From SIG673 sp045660565 (GTDB taxonomy: Bacteria > Bacillota > Clostridia > Oscillospirales > CAG-272), in assembly GCA_045660565.1 (NCBI GenBank), contig JAZRDX010000174.1, positions 1 through 6,572 of the forward strand: a stretch of 6,572 nt of DNA, written 5' to 3'. Shown piece by piece: positions 1-4,802 of this stretch (its first letter is position 1; every line of letters begins with the position of its first letter). The notes under the pieces are model-generated. The model made no database searches, had not been told where the DNA came from, and saw only the letters and a list, made by a program, of their open reading frames with translations. The translations under genes and the position numbers were made by a program.

Positions 1-220
1 AAATTTTGATTTTAAAAGAGCAGGGGAGACTATACAGAATTTAAAATAAGGGTTAACGTAAACAGCATTAAAACTGCACGAAGTATTTATTATAGAAAAT
101 TTCCTTCAGATTTTATAGACTGAATAGATTTTAGAAATTAAGTAGTACCGAAATTACTGTAATTAAAGTAAAAAAGTCGAAACCCCATTAATTAGTCTTT
201 TGGAAAATTATATGCATCTT

Positions 221-248
221 ATTATACCAAATTAAAGTTTAGTATAAT
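221..248. repeat. Inverted repeat ATTATAC-N14-GTATAAT
   Basis: A perfect 7-bp inverted repeat has arms at 221-227 and 242-248, with centres 21 bp apart, about two helical turns. Each arm contains a consensus -10 hexamer: TATAAT on the plus strand at 243-248, and TATAAT on the minus strand at 226-221, where it is preceded by TGG (extended -10 type). Neither has a good -35 hexamer at 17 bp. It could be an operator for a dimeric regulator, a pair of convergent weak promoters, or chance in AT-rich DNA. Confidence 0.3.
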
Positions 249-275
249 AGAGGGAAGAAAAAAGCCGATAAAAAG

Positions 276-314
276 AAATCCCACAGCCCGATTAAGGTAC
301 TGTGAGATTTTTTT
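276..314. terminator. Rho-independent terminator, probably bidirectional
   Basis: The arms are 276-286 and 300-310, separated by a 13-nt loop. On the plus strand the 11-bp stem has one C-A mismatch and is followed by a run of seven T (308-314). On the minus strand the same mismatch becomes a G-U wobble, so the stem is fully paired and is followed by TTTCTTTTT. It could end a plus-strand transcript entering from the left, or the minus-strand transcript of the small gene at 528-671, which stops about 215 nt upstream on that strand. Confidence 0.7.
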
Positions 315-527
315 AATTATTGTAAACATCGTTGATATTGGTGAAATCACGTATTATTTTTTTACATATATTATAAATCGATTTTATAAAACTAAGTAAA
401 TTAATTTTTATTGGAAAAACTATCATTTTATAATTAAAAATTTTATGTGGGCTTATAACTCCTTATCAAATACGGTATTTATTAAAATTTTAAATCAATT
501 AAACCGTTACTAATCATTTGTATATAA

Positions 528-671
528 TTATTTCTCGTTGAGTTTACGAAGCTCTACAAGGATTTCAAATAAGAACTTTTTTATATCAGAAACATCTGCT
601 GAAATAAATTTTAACCTTTCCTCAAGCTCATTACGTAATTTTTGCACCTCGATATCAGCATAACAATCCAT
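528..671 (-). CDS. Small coiled-coil-like protein, 47 aa, unknown function
   Basis: I do not recognise this protein. The case for a real gene is the start region: ATG at 671-669 is preceded by GAGGTGAT (AGGTGA at 682-677), an eight-base match to the anti-Shine-Dalgarno sequence at suitable spacing. The reading frame is clean to TAA at 530-528. The product is highly charged and almost wholly helix-forming after residue 6, with hydrophobic residues spaced 3-4 apart (V9, L12, L16, L20, I23, V27, I30, F33, L34, I37, L38, L41, L44) among Lys and Glu. This fits an amphipathic helix or a short coiled coil, perhaps an oligomerising peptide. There is no signal peptide or membrane segment, and only one cysteine (C3). 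It sits alone in AT-rich DNA, downstream of the ABC-F gene on the same strand but 177 bp away. It could be a small regulator, a phage-type small protein, or the surviving start of a longer gene. Confidence 0.7.
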   Translation of the reverse strand: MDCYADIEVQKLRNELEERLKFISADVSDIKKFLFEILVELRKLNEK

Positions 672-676
672 AAAAA

Positions 677-682
677 TCACCT
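677..682 (-). promoter_or_regulatory. Strong Shine-Dalgarno of the 47-aa gene
   Basis: On the minus strand the sequence reads GAGGTGATTTTT-ATG. The core AGGTGA lies 5 nt before the ATG at 671. It is one of the best anti-Shine-Dalgarno matches in the window and is the main evidence that this short frame is translated. Confidence 0.7.
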
Positions 683-692
683 CATTAACAAA

Positions 693-698
693 AGAATA
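693..698 (-). promoter_or_regulatory. Possible extended -10 promoter for the 47-aa gene
   Basis: On the minus strand TGA-TATTCT lies about 22 bp upstream of the start codon. The TGn gives an extended -10, but TATTCT matches only 4 of 6 consensus bases and there is no good -35. Transcription would start near 686, leaving a leader of about 15 nt that just includes the Shine-Dalgarno. The call is weak. Confidence 0.25.
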
Positions 699-848
699 TC
701 ATAAATTAAAAAAATCAATATTATTTAGCAAATTTTCCGCTTTGCTTTTTTTCTTTCATCAAAAGTCTTGTTTCCGTATTTATTGCAAATTATTCGAGTT
801 CACAAAACGTACATAATTTACTGCTTATAAGGTTTGGTAGGTATTTAA

Positions 849-2675
849 TTAAAGTGCTGAACATTCTTCAAGAAATTCATAAAGCTCTAAAAGCTTTGCT
901 TCAAGGGTTTCTTTTTCTTCGTAAAGTGCGAGAGCCTTTTTATGGTCAAATGCCGCCTCGCCGCTGCTTTCCGCTTCAATTTCTTTAAGTCGCTTTTCTA
1001 TATTTTCGACTTCCCTTTTTGAAACCTCGATTTTATGCGCGTAACGGCGCTTTGCCGAAGCCTCTTCCTTCTTTTTTAAATACTCGTTTTTAGAGGCAGA
1101 CTCTGTTTTTTCTTCGGTTTTACCGTTGTTTAACGTTAAATACGTTGATTTGTAAGCGTTAAATTCCGAATACGTGCCCTTGTAGTCAAATATCTTACCG
1201 GGTTCTACAGCGCCGAAAACAAGCATTCTCTTTGATAGCTTATCAATGAAATATCTGTCGTGGCTTACAGCCAAAATGGTTCCGTCATACTCAAGCAGTG
1301 CGTTTTCAAGTGCTTCACGGCTGTTAATATCAAGGTGATTTGTAGGCTCGTCAAGTATAAGAAAGTTATTTTTTGACATTATAAGCTTTGCAAGTGTCAG
1401 ACGGGCGCATTCGCCTCCCGAAAGGCTGGAAACTGATTTAAAGCAGTCGTCTCCGACAAATAAAAACTTAGCAAGCAACGCGCGGATTTCGCCGGGGGCT
1501 TTACTCTCGTTTACCTCCCAAAGCTCATCCATAACTGTGTTTTCGGAGTTAAGGTCTTGGTTTTCCTGGTCGTAGTACCCGACGACAACGTTATATCCGC
1601 AGTCAATAACGCCTTTATCGGCAGGAAGTCTGCCTGCAATTATCTTAATAAGCGTTGATTTTCCGCAGCCGTTTTCACCGAATAAAAACGCGCGGTCCTG
1701 ATACTTGATTTCGAACGAAATATCCGAAAAAAGCGTCTTTTCACCGTAGGATTTGCTTACGTGTCTTACCGATAAAACGTCGTCTCCCGAACGCCCGGCA
1801 GAGTTAAATTTTAGTTTTATCTTATCCGGAAGTGCCGATGGACGCTCTTCCCTAACCATTTTCGCAAGCTGCTTTTCGCGGCTCTCTGCGGCAATAATGT
1901 TACGTTCTCTGTTCCACTGTCTCTGCTGCGCGATGTAAGCCTCGATTCTTGCAATCTCTTTTTGCTGGTTTTTATAGTGTTTTTCCTGAATTTCGCGGTC
2001 AATTTTCTTATGCTCGGCGTAAAACGAGTAATTTCCGTTGTACATTTTACCCTTGCAGTTCTCTATTTCAAGCGTTTTTGTTGTAACCTTATCAAGAAAG
2101 AATCTATCGTGGGATATAATTATTATCGTTTTCCCGCTTGCTTTAAGATAATCCTCGAGCCAGAATAGGGACGGAATGTCGAGATGGTTAGTAGGTTCGT
2201 CAAGCATTAAAATATCGTGGTTTTTAAGAAGCAGAGCGGCAAGAGCGATACGGGTTTTCTGTCCACCGCTAAGAGATGAAACGGGAATTTTATACGTTTG
2301 CTCGTCGTTAAAGCCGAGGTTCTTTAAAAAACCCTTAACGCGACTTATATACTCCCCTTTTGCAGCCTCAATGACGTTAATATCAGAGGTGTGCGGCGCA
2401 GAAAAGCCGGAAATAAGCTCGTCGTAAACGCATTTGTCGCTTTCGTACCCGACGTGCTGCTTAAGTACACCGACACTAAGACTTTTGGAGATAAAAACCT
2501 TACCCTCGTCAGGCTCTCTTTCGCCGGTTAAAAAACGTAAAAGTGTTGTTTTTCCCGCACCGTTTACACCGACGATACCGAGACGCTCACCTTCGTTGAG
2601 GCTGAAGGTGATTTTATCAAGAACTACGTCTGTTCCGTAAGCGATCGATATATTTTCACATCCGATAGCAATCAT
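849..2675 (-). CDS. ABC-F family ATP-binding protein (ribosome-associated)
   Basis: This is a soluble twin-ATPase protein of the ABC-F family, 608 aa, with no membrane domain. Known family members bind the ribosomal E site and either rescue stalled translation or protect against ribosome-targeting antibiotics. Domain 1 has Walker A at 36-44 (GVNGAGKTT), signature LSGGQ at 135-139, Walker B ending in E160 and switch H189. Domain 2 has Walker A at 333-341 (GENGCGKST), signature LSGGE at 418-422, E443 and H472. Both Walker B motifs read LDEPTNHLD, as is typical of ABC-F. The charged helical linker at about 215-290 is the P-site-tRNA-interaction region. Residues about 530-605 form a C-terminal coiled coil, as in the YdiF-like group. 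I chose the ATG at 2675 because GGAGAG (2690-2685) lies 9 nt upstream. A longer frame would add 19 residues overlapping the upstream gene. The start is 2 nt after the upstream stop, implying coupled translation. The sequence does not decide between housekeeping and resistance roles. I see no clear terminator downstream. Confidence 0.95.
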   Translation of the reverse strand: MIAIGCENISIAYGTDVVLDKITFSLNEGERLGIVGVNGAGKTTLLRFLTGEREPDEGKVFISKSLSVGVLKQHVGYESDKCVYDELISGFSAPHTSDINVIEAAKGEYISRVKGFLKNLGFNDEQTYKIPVSSLSGGQKTRIALAALLLKNHDILMLDEPTNHLDIPSLFWLEDYLKASGKTIIIISHDRFFLDKVTTKTLEIENCKGKMYNGNYSFYAEHKKIDREIQEKHYKNQQKEIARIEAYIAQQRQWNRERNIIAAESREKQLAKMVREERPSALPDKIKLKFNSAGRSGDDVLSVRHVSKSYGEKTLFSDISFEIKYQDRAFLFGENGCGKSTLIKIIAGRLPADKGVIDCGYNVVVGYYDQENQDLNSENTVMDELWEVNESKAPGEIRALLAKFLFVGDDCFKSVSSLSGGECARLTLAKLIMSKNNFLILDEPTNHLDINSREALENALLEYDGTILAVSHDRYFIDKLSKRMLVFGAVEPGKIFDYKGTYSEFNAYKSTYLTLNNGKTEEKTESASKNEYLKKKEEASAKRRYAHKIEVSKREVENIEKRLKEIEAESSGEAAFDHKKALALYEEKETLEAKLLELYEFLEECSAL

Positions 2676-2677
2676 TG

Positions 2678-3016
2678 TCAGCGTCTCTCCGAAAGTAATA
2701 TTTTGTTTGTAATAAGTGCCATGCTTACGCATCTAAGCGGAAGCGCCGACATAACGGTTGTTAAGACGGTAAAGCTCTTGCTGCTATCCGAAAGCGCGAC
2801 ATTTATCGCTTTAGAGACCTTATATGTCCAGAAAATACCGTATATTCCAAAGGTAATAAAATTCAGCATAGTCTCGCGCATGGGAAAAAATACGCTTCCG
2901 TCCTTATCGTAGGTTATTCTGTCTGAAATTATATATATATTTACGTTATTCCCAAGACCGAGCGTTAAAAAACCGAGTATAAACGCTACCGCGGGAGAAA
3001 ATAAGTTCTTTTTCAT
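2678..3016 (-). CDS. Small DUF4234-like membrane protein
   Basis: The 112-residue protein is hydrophobic. A probable membrane helix lies at about 9-31, a second at about 50-66 and a third at about 83-105. Residues 46-72 carry the pattern I recognise from DUF4234: an Arg (R47), a short hydrophobic run, then TFGIYGIFW (54-63) followed by Tyr and Lys. The DUF4234 function is not known to me. The N-terminus (MKKN then hydrophobic) could act as an uncleaved signal anchor. The start ATG at 3016 has AAGGA upstream at normal spacing. The stop lies 27 nt downstream of nothing else but the 2-nt gap to the ABC-F start, and the gene begins 27 nt after the ACP stop, so the three genes look like one transcript. 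The family assignment rests on one motif and membrane topology and is fairly, not fully, secure. Confidence 0.8.
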   Translation of the reverse strand: MKKNLFSPAVAFILGFLTLGLGNNVNIYIISDRITYDKDGSVFFPMRETMLNFITFGIYGIFWTYKVSKAINVALSDSSKSFTVLTTVMSALPLRCVSMALITNKILLSERR

Positions 3017-3043
3017 TATCTTTTGTCCTTATCTTAGGTGTTT

Positions 3044-3316
3044 TTACCAGGAAATCTGGCTTCCCTCTGTAATGTCAGATTTGCGTTCTCTTTCAGCGTA
3101 TCCCTCAAGGAAAATGAGAATATCTTCAACAGTCTTTATACCCATTATTTCCTCGTCGGTTGCCTTAACCGAAAAAGCGTTTTCAATATCAAAGGCAAGC
3201 TCAACTATGTTAAGAGAATCAGCTCCGAGGTCATCGGTTATAGTTGAATCAAGAGTAACGTCGTCTACGTCGAGAGAAAGTCTTTCGGCAATAATTTTTA
3301 TAAGTTTTTCAAGCAT
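3044..3316 (-). CDS. Acyl carrier protein
   Basis: This small acidic four-helix carrier is activated by attachment of 4'-phosphopantetheine to Ser34, in the motif DLGADSLNIVEL (29-40). It holds acyl chains as thioesters for fatty-acid or related synthesis in the cytoplasm. The opening MLEKLIKII and the Asp-rich second segment are typical of bacterial ACPs. I prefer the ATG at 3316 over an in-frame ATG at 3337. It gives the usual family N-terminus and puts the Ser at the usual position (E. coli Ser36). The best promoter would also leave only about 7 nt before the 3337 ATG. The Shine-Dalgarno is weak (CGGAT before the start). At 90 aa it is longer than the usual 75-80 because of a charged tail at about 73-90 that ends in Trp. 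No fatty-acid synthesis gene lies beside it, so it may be a secondary, dedicated ACP rather than the main AcpP. It heads the transcript with the DUF4234 and ABC-F genes. Confidence 0.93.
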   Translation of the reverse strand: MLEKLIKIIAERLSLDVDDVTLDSTITDDLGADSLNIVELAFDIENAFSVKATDEEIMGIKTVEDILIFLEGYAERERKSDITEGSQISW

Positions 3317-3350
3317 ATTTTTATCCGTATCCTGCATTATATTTTCTTTA

Positions 3351-3380
3351 ATTATACTACATTTATATCAGTTATTTCAA
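3351..3380 (-). promoter_or_regulatory. Sigma-A promoter for the ACP operon
   Basis: On the minus strand TTGAAA (3380-3375) is followed after 18 bp by a perfect TATAAT (3356-3351). Transcription would start near 3344. That leaves a leader of about 28 nt if the ACP starts at 3316, but only about 7 nt for the alternative ATG at 3337. It lies back to back with the rlmA promoter, with 26 bp between the two -35 boxes. Confidence 0.65.
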
Positions 3381-3406
3381 TAAAATTTTGTAAATTCCCT
3401 TTTCTA

Positions 3407-3435
3407 TTGACAAATATATTTATAAGGTGTATAAT
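3407..3435 (+). promoter_or_regulatory. Consensus sigma-A promoter for rlmA
   Basis: TTGACA (3407-3412) and TATAAT (3430-3435) are both exact consensus hexamers with the ideal 17-bp spacer. Transcription would begin near 3442, giving a leader of about 26 nt. The leader contains the Shine-Dalgarno AAAGGAA at 3452-3458, ten bases before the ATG at 3468. This predicts strong constitutive expression. Confidence 0.85.
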
Positions 3436-3467
3436 TTTAGTATCAAAACGTAAAGGAACGCAATAAC

Positions 3468-4292
3468 ATGTATATTTGCCCGAAATGCTCGGAAAAGCTT
3501 ATAAAGAGCGAAAATTCTTTAAAATGCGGTGAAGGTCATTCCTACGACGTATCAAAAGACGGTTACGTAAATTTACTTATCAGTAATAAAAAAAGCGGTG
3601 CGCACGGTGATAATAAGGAAATGATTTCTGCGCGCAGACGTTTTCTTTCGCTCGGACACTATTCACTGATCGTAGATAAGCTTTGTGAGATAATTTCAGA
3701 TTTTTGCAAGGAAAACGGTATAAATACACCTACCATTCTCGATGCCGGCTGCGGCGAAGGATACTATTCGGGCAGAATTTATGAAAATCTGAGCGTTCGT
3801 TTGACGGACTCCCCTATTATTTTTGCCGCCGACGTTTCAAAGGACGCCGTAGCGAAAGCGGCAAAGAGCTATAAAGCTGTTAATTTTTCGGTTGCGAGTG
3901 TAAATAAGCTCCCATTTGACACAGAAACGTTTGATGTAGTGCTTTCGCTATTCGCTCCTCTTTCAGAGGCAGAATTTGAGCGCGTATTAAAACGTGGCGG
4001 GCTTCTTATAACGGTTAGTCCCTCGGAAAACCATCTTATGGGACTTAAAAGTGTTATTTACGATACCCCTTATAAAAATCCCCCGTCAACCTTTGTACCG
4101 ACAATGCTGAGAAAAGTAAATGAGGAAATCATAACCGGCGAAATGACGCTGAAAACAAACGAAAGCGTCATGGATCTGTTTTCAATGACTCCGTATTACT
4201 ATAACACAAGCGACAGTGATAAAGAAAAGCTTAAGACGGTAAGTGAGCTTGAAACGGAAATAGGCTTTGTTTTTGGGGTTTTTGGGAAATAA
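3468..4292 (+). CDS. rlmA: 23S rRNA (guanine-N1-)-methyltransferase, RlmA type
   Basis: This is an S-adenosylmethionine-dependent enzyme that methylates N1 of a guanine in hairpin 35 of 23S rRNA (G745 for RlmA-I, G748 for RlmA-II/TlrB), lining the peptide exit tunnel. The 274-aa protein aligns from memory with E. coli RlmA along its length. The N-terminal zinc site is C4, C7, C20 and H24. It is followed by the family block DGYVNLL (31-37) and EMISARRRFL (51-60). SAM motif I is LDAGCGEGYY (91-100), the acidic residue after strand 2 is D122, and LPFD (148-151) marks the next motif. The C-terminal region has SPSENHLMGLK (184-194) and MTPYYY (240-245). Length is normal. Gram-positive relatives are usually the G748 type, but the sequence does not let me choose. 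The gene has its own consensus promoter and a terminator starting at its stop codon, so it is probably monocistronic. Confidence 0.93.
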   Translation: MYICPKCSEKLIKSENSLKCGEGHSYDVSKDGYVNLLISNKKSGAHGDNKEMISARRRFLSLGHYSLIVDKLCEIISDFCKENGINTPTILDAGCGEGYYSGRIYENLSVRLTDSPIIFAADVSKDAVAKAAKSYKAVNFSVASVNKLPFDTETFDVVLSLFAPLSEAEFERVLKRGGLLITVSPSENHLMGLKSVIYDTPYKNPPSTFVPTMLRKVNEEIITGEMTLKTNESVMDLFSMTPYYYNTSDSDKEKLKTVSELETEIGFVFGVFGK

Positions 4293-4324
4293 AAAAGCCA
4301 AAAATCAAAGATTTTCGGCTTTTT
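4291..4324. terminator. Bidirectional terminator shared by rlmA and tRNA-Ser
   Basis: The arms 4292-4306 and 4310-4324 form 14 base pairs with one A-C mismatch and a 3-nt AAA loop. The GCC/GGC core is flanked by an A-run on the left and a T-run on the right. On the plus strand it ends rlmA, and the stem starts inside the TAA stop. On the minus strand it starts 2 nt beyond the tRNA CCA end and is followed by six T. A single element thus serves both converging genes. Confidence 0.85.
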
Positions 4325-4325
4325 C

Positions 4326-4414
4326 TGGCGGAAGCGGTGGGATTCGAACCCACGGTACCGTGAGGTACAACTGATTTCGAGTCAGTCCCGTTATGACCAC
4401 TTCGATACGCTTCC
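4326..4414 (-). tRNA. tRNA-Ser (anticodon CGA)
   Basis: This class II tRNA is 89 nt long, including an encoded CCA. The acceptor stem GGAAGCG pairs with CGCTTCC, followed by discriminator G and CCA. The anticodon stem ACTGA/TCAGT encloses the loop CTCGAAA, giving anticodon CGA (4379-4377), which reads the serine codon UCG. The long variable arm GTACC/GGTAC typical of tRNA-Ser is present. The T arm is GTGGG-TTCGAAT-CCCAC. The D stem is short, TCG with CGG, including one wobble pair. It has its own promoter and is not part of a tRNA cluster. Confidence 0.95.
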
Positions 4415-4430
4415 AAATTCATACTTTTAT

Positions 4431-4459
4431 ATTATAACACATTATTTCTAAAAAATCAA
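4431..4459 (-). promoter_or_regulatory. Promoter of tRNA-Ser
   Basis: On the minus strand TTGATT (4459-4454) is followed by a 17-bp spacer and a perfect TATAAT (4436-4431). The TGT just before it makes an extended -10. Transcription would start near 4424, about 10 nt before the mature 5' end of the tRNA. That short leader is usual for a tRNA gene. Confidence 0.75.
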
Positions 4460-4532
4460 GTAGTTTTTTGAGATTTTATAAATAAAAATATTTTTTCATT
4501 TCTTATTATTCTATTGAGTCATAATAGCTTTA

Positions 4533-4745
4533 TTATCCTAAAAATATAAACCTTTTAAATACTTTCCCGTCTCTTTCCACCGTTTCGTTCCACATCGACG
4601 CAGGACGAACCCAGATTTCGCCGTTCCCGTAAAGCGCGCGGTATATAACCATATCCTCTCCTGTTTCCGAGTGCTTCCCTATCGCTATAACCTCATACTC
4701 ATTTCCTTTAAAATGACGGTATTTTCCGAGTTTTATTTCTTCCAT
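4533..4745 (-). CDS. DUF1653 domain protein
   Basis: This 70-aa protein is made up entirely of one DUF1653 domain, a small beta-rich fold of unknown function that is widespread in bacteria. The diagnostic blocks are all present in order: GKYRHFKG (7-14), EYEV (16-19), HSET (25-28), YRALYG (35-40), WVRP (45-48), then ETVERDGK and RF near the end (54-66). No signal peptide or membrane segment is seen, so it is probably cytoplasmic. The ATG at 4745 has AAGG about 7 nt upstream. It follows the aminotransferase on the same strand, but a hairpin lies between them and only 23 bp separates the hairpin from the start. Expression therefore depends on read-through or on a promoter overlapping the hairpin. 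Confidence 0.85.
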   Translation of the reverse strand: MEEIKLGKYRHFKGNEYEVIAIGKHSETGEDMVIYRALYGNGEIWVRPASMWNETVERDGKVFKRFIFLG

Positions 4746-4768
4746 ATCTTTACCTTGCCTTAAAATTC

Positions 4769-4796
4769 AAACGCCTTGATTATGTCAAGGCGTTTT
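4769..4796 (-). terminator. Hairpin terminator after the aminotransferase gene
   Basis: The perfect inverted repeat has 11-bp arms at 4769-4779 and 4785-4795 and a 5-nt loop, beginning 8 nt after the aminotransferase stop. On the minus strand the tail is TTTGAATTTTA, an interrupted T-run, so termination is probably partial. On the plus strand the stem runs straight into TTTTCT, but no plus-strand gene enters it. It may act as an attenuating terminator or as an mRNA 3'-end stabiliser before the DUF1653 gene. Confidence 0.6.
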
Positions 4797-4802
4797 CTGT
4801 AT

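Larger units (their letters stand above)
1..527. other. AT-rich, gene-poor stretch
   Basis: I can support no protein-coding gene here. The base composition is visibly more AT-rich than in the neighbouring genes, and stops are frequent in all frames. The longest noticeable open stretch in the first part runs about 35 codons up to a TGA at 121-123 on the plus strand. It has no start with a ribosome binding site and no recognisable product. The stretch does contain a strong hairpin with a T-run at 276-314 and a 7-bp inverted repeat at 221-248, annotated separately. It may be a decayed gene, a spacer, or a small-RNA region. Confidence 0.6.

Noticed and set aside
13..123. Plus-strand open stretch of about 35 codons ending in TGA at 121-123
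   Set aside because: It has no start codon with a ribosome binding site and no recognisable motif, and other frames nearby are open for similar lengths. It could be a gene remnant, but the evidence does not separate it from chance.
1..848. CRISPR array, insertion sequence ends or attachment site in the gene-poor left end
   Set aside because: No regularly spaced direct repeats, no terminal inverted repeats of transposon length, and no tRNA-derived repeat were visible.
2676..2732. N-terminal extension of 19 residues on the ABC-F protein
   Set aside because: It overlaps the end of the upstream gene and lacks a good ribosome binding site. The ATG at 2675 has GGAGAG 9 nt upstream and begins right at the conserved first strand.
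3072..3383. Plus-strand open frame opposite the ACP gene
   Set aside because: It is a Ser-rich shadow frame typical of the complement of an acidic ACP gene, and it overlaps the ACP promoter.
3381..3406. Possible fatty-acid regulator site (FapR or FabT type) between the divergent promoters
   Set aside because: I compared the 26 bp from memory with known FapR and FabT boxes and saw no convincing match, only a short AAAATTTT palindrome.
4231..4422. Minus-strand open frame across the tRNA-Ser gene and terminator
   Set aside because: The translation is simply the tRNA sequence read as codons. The tRNA structure explains the region.
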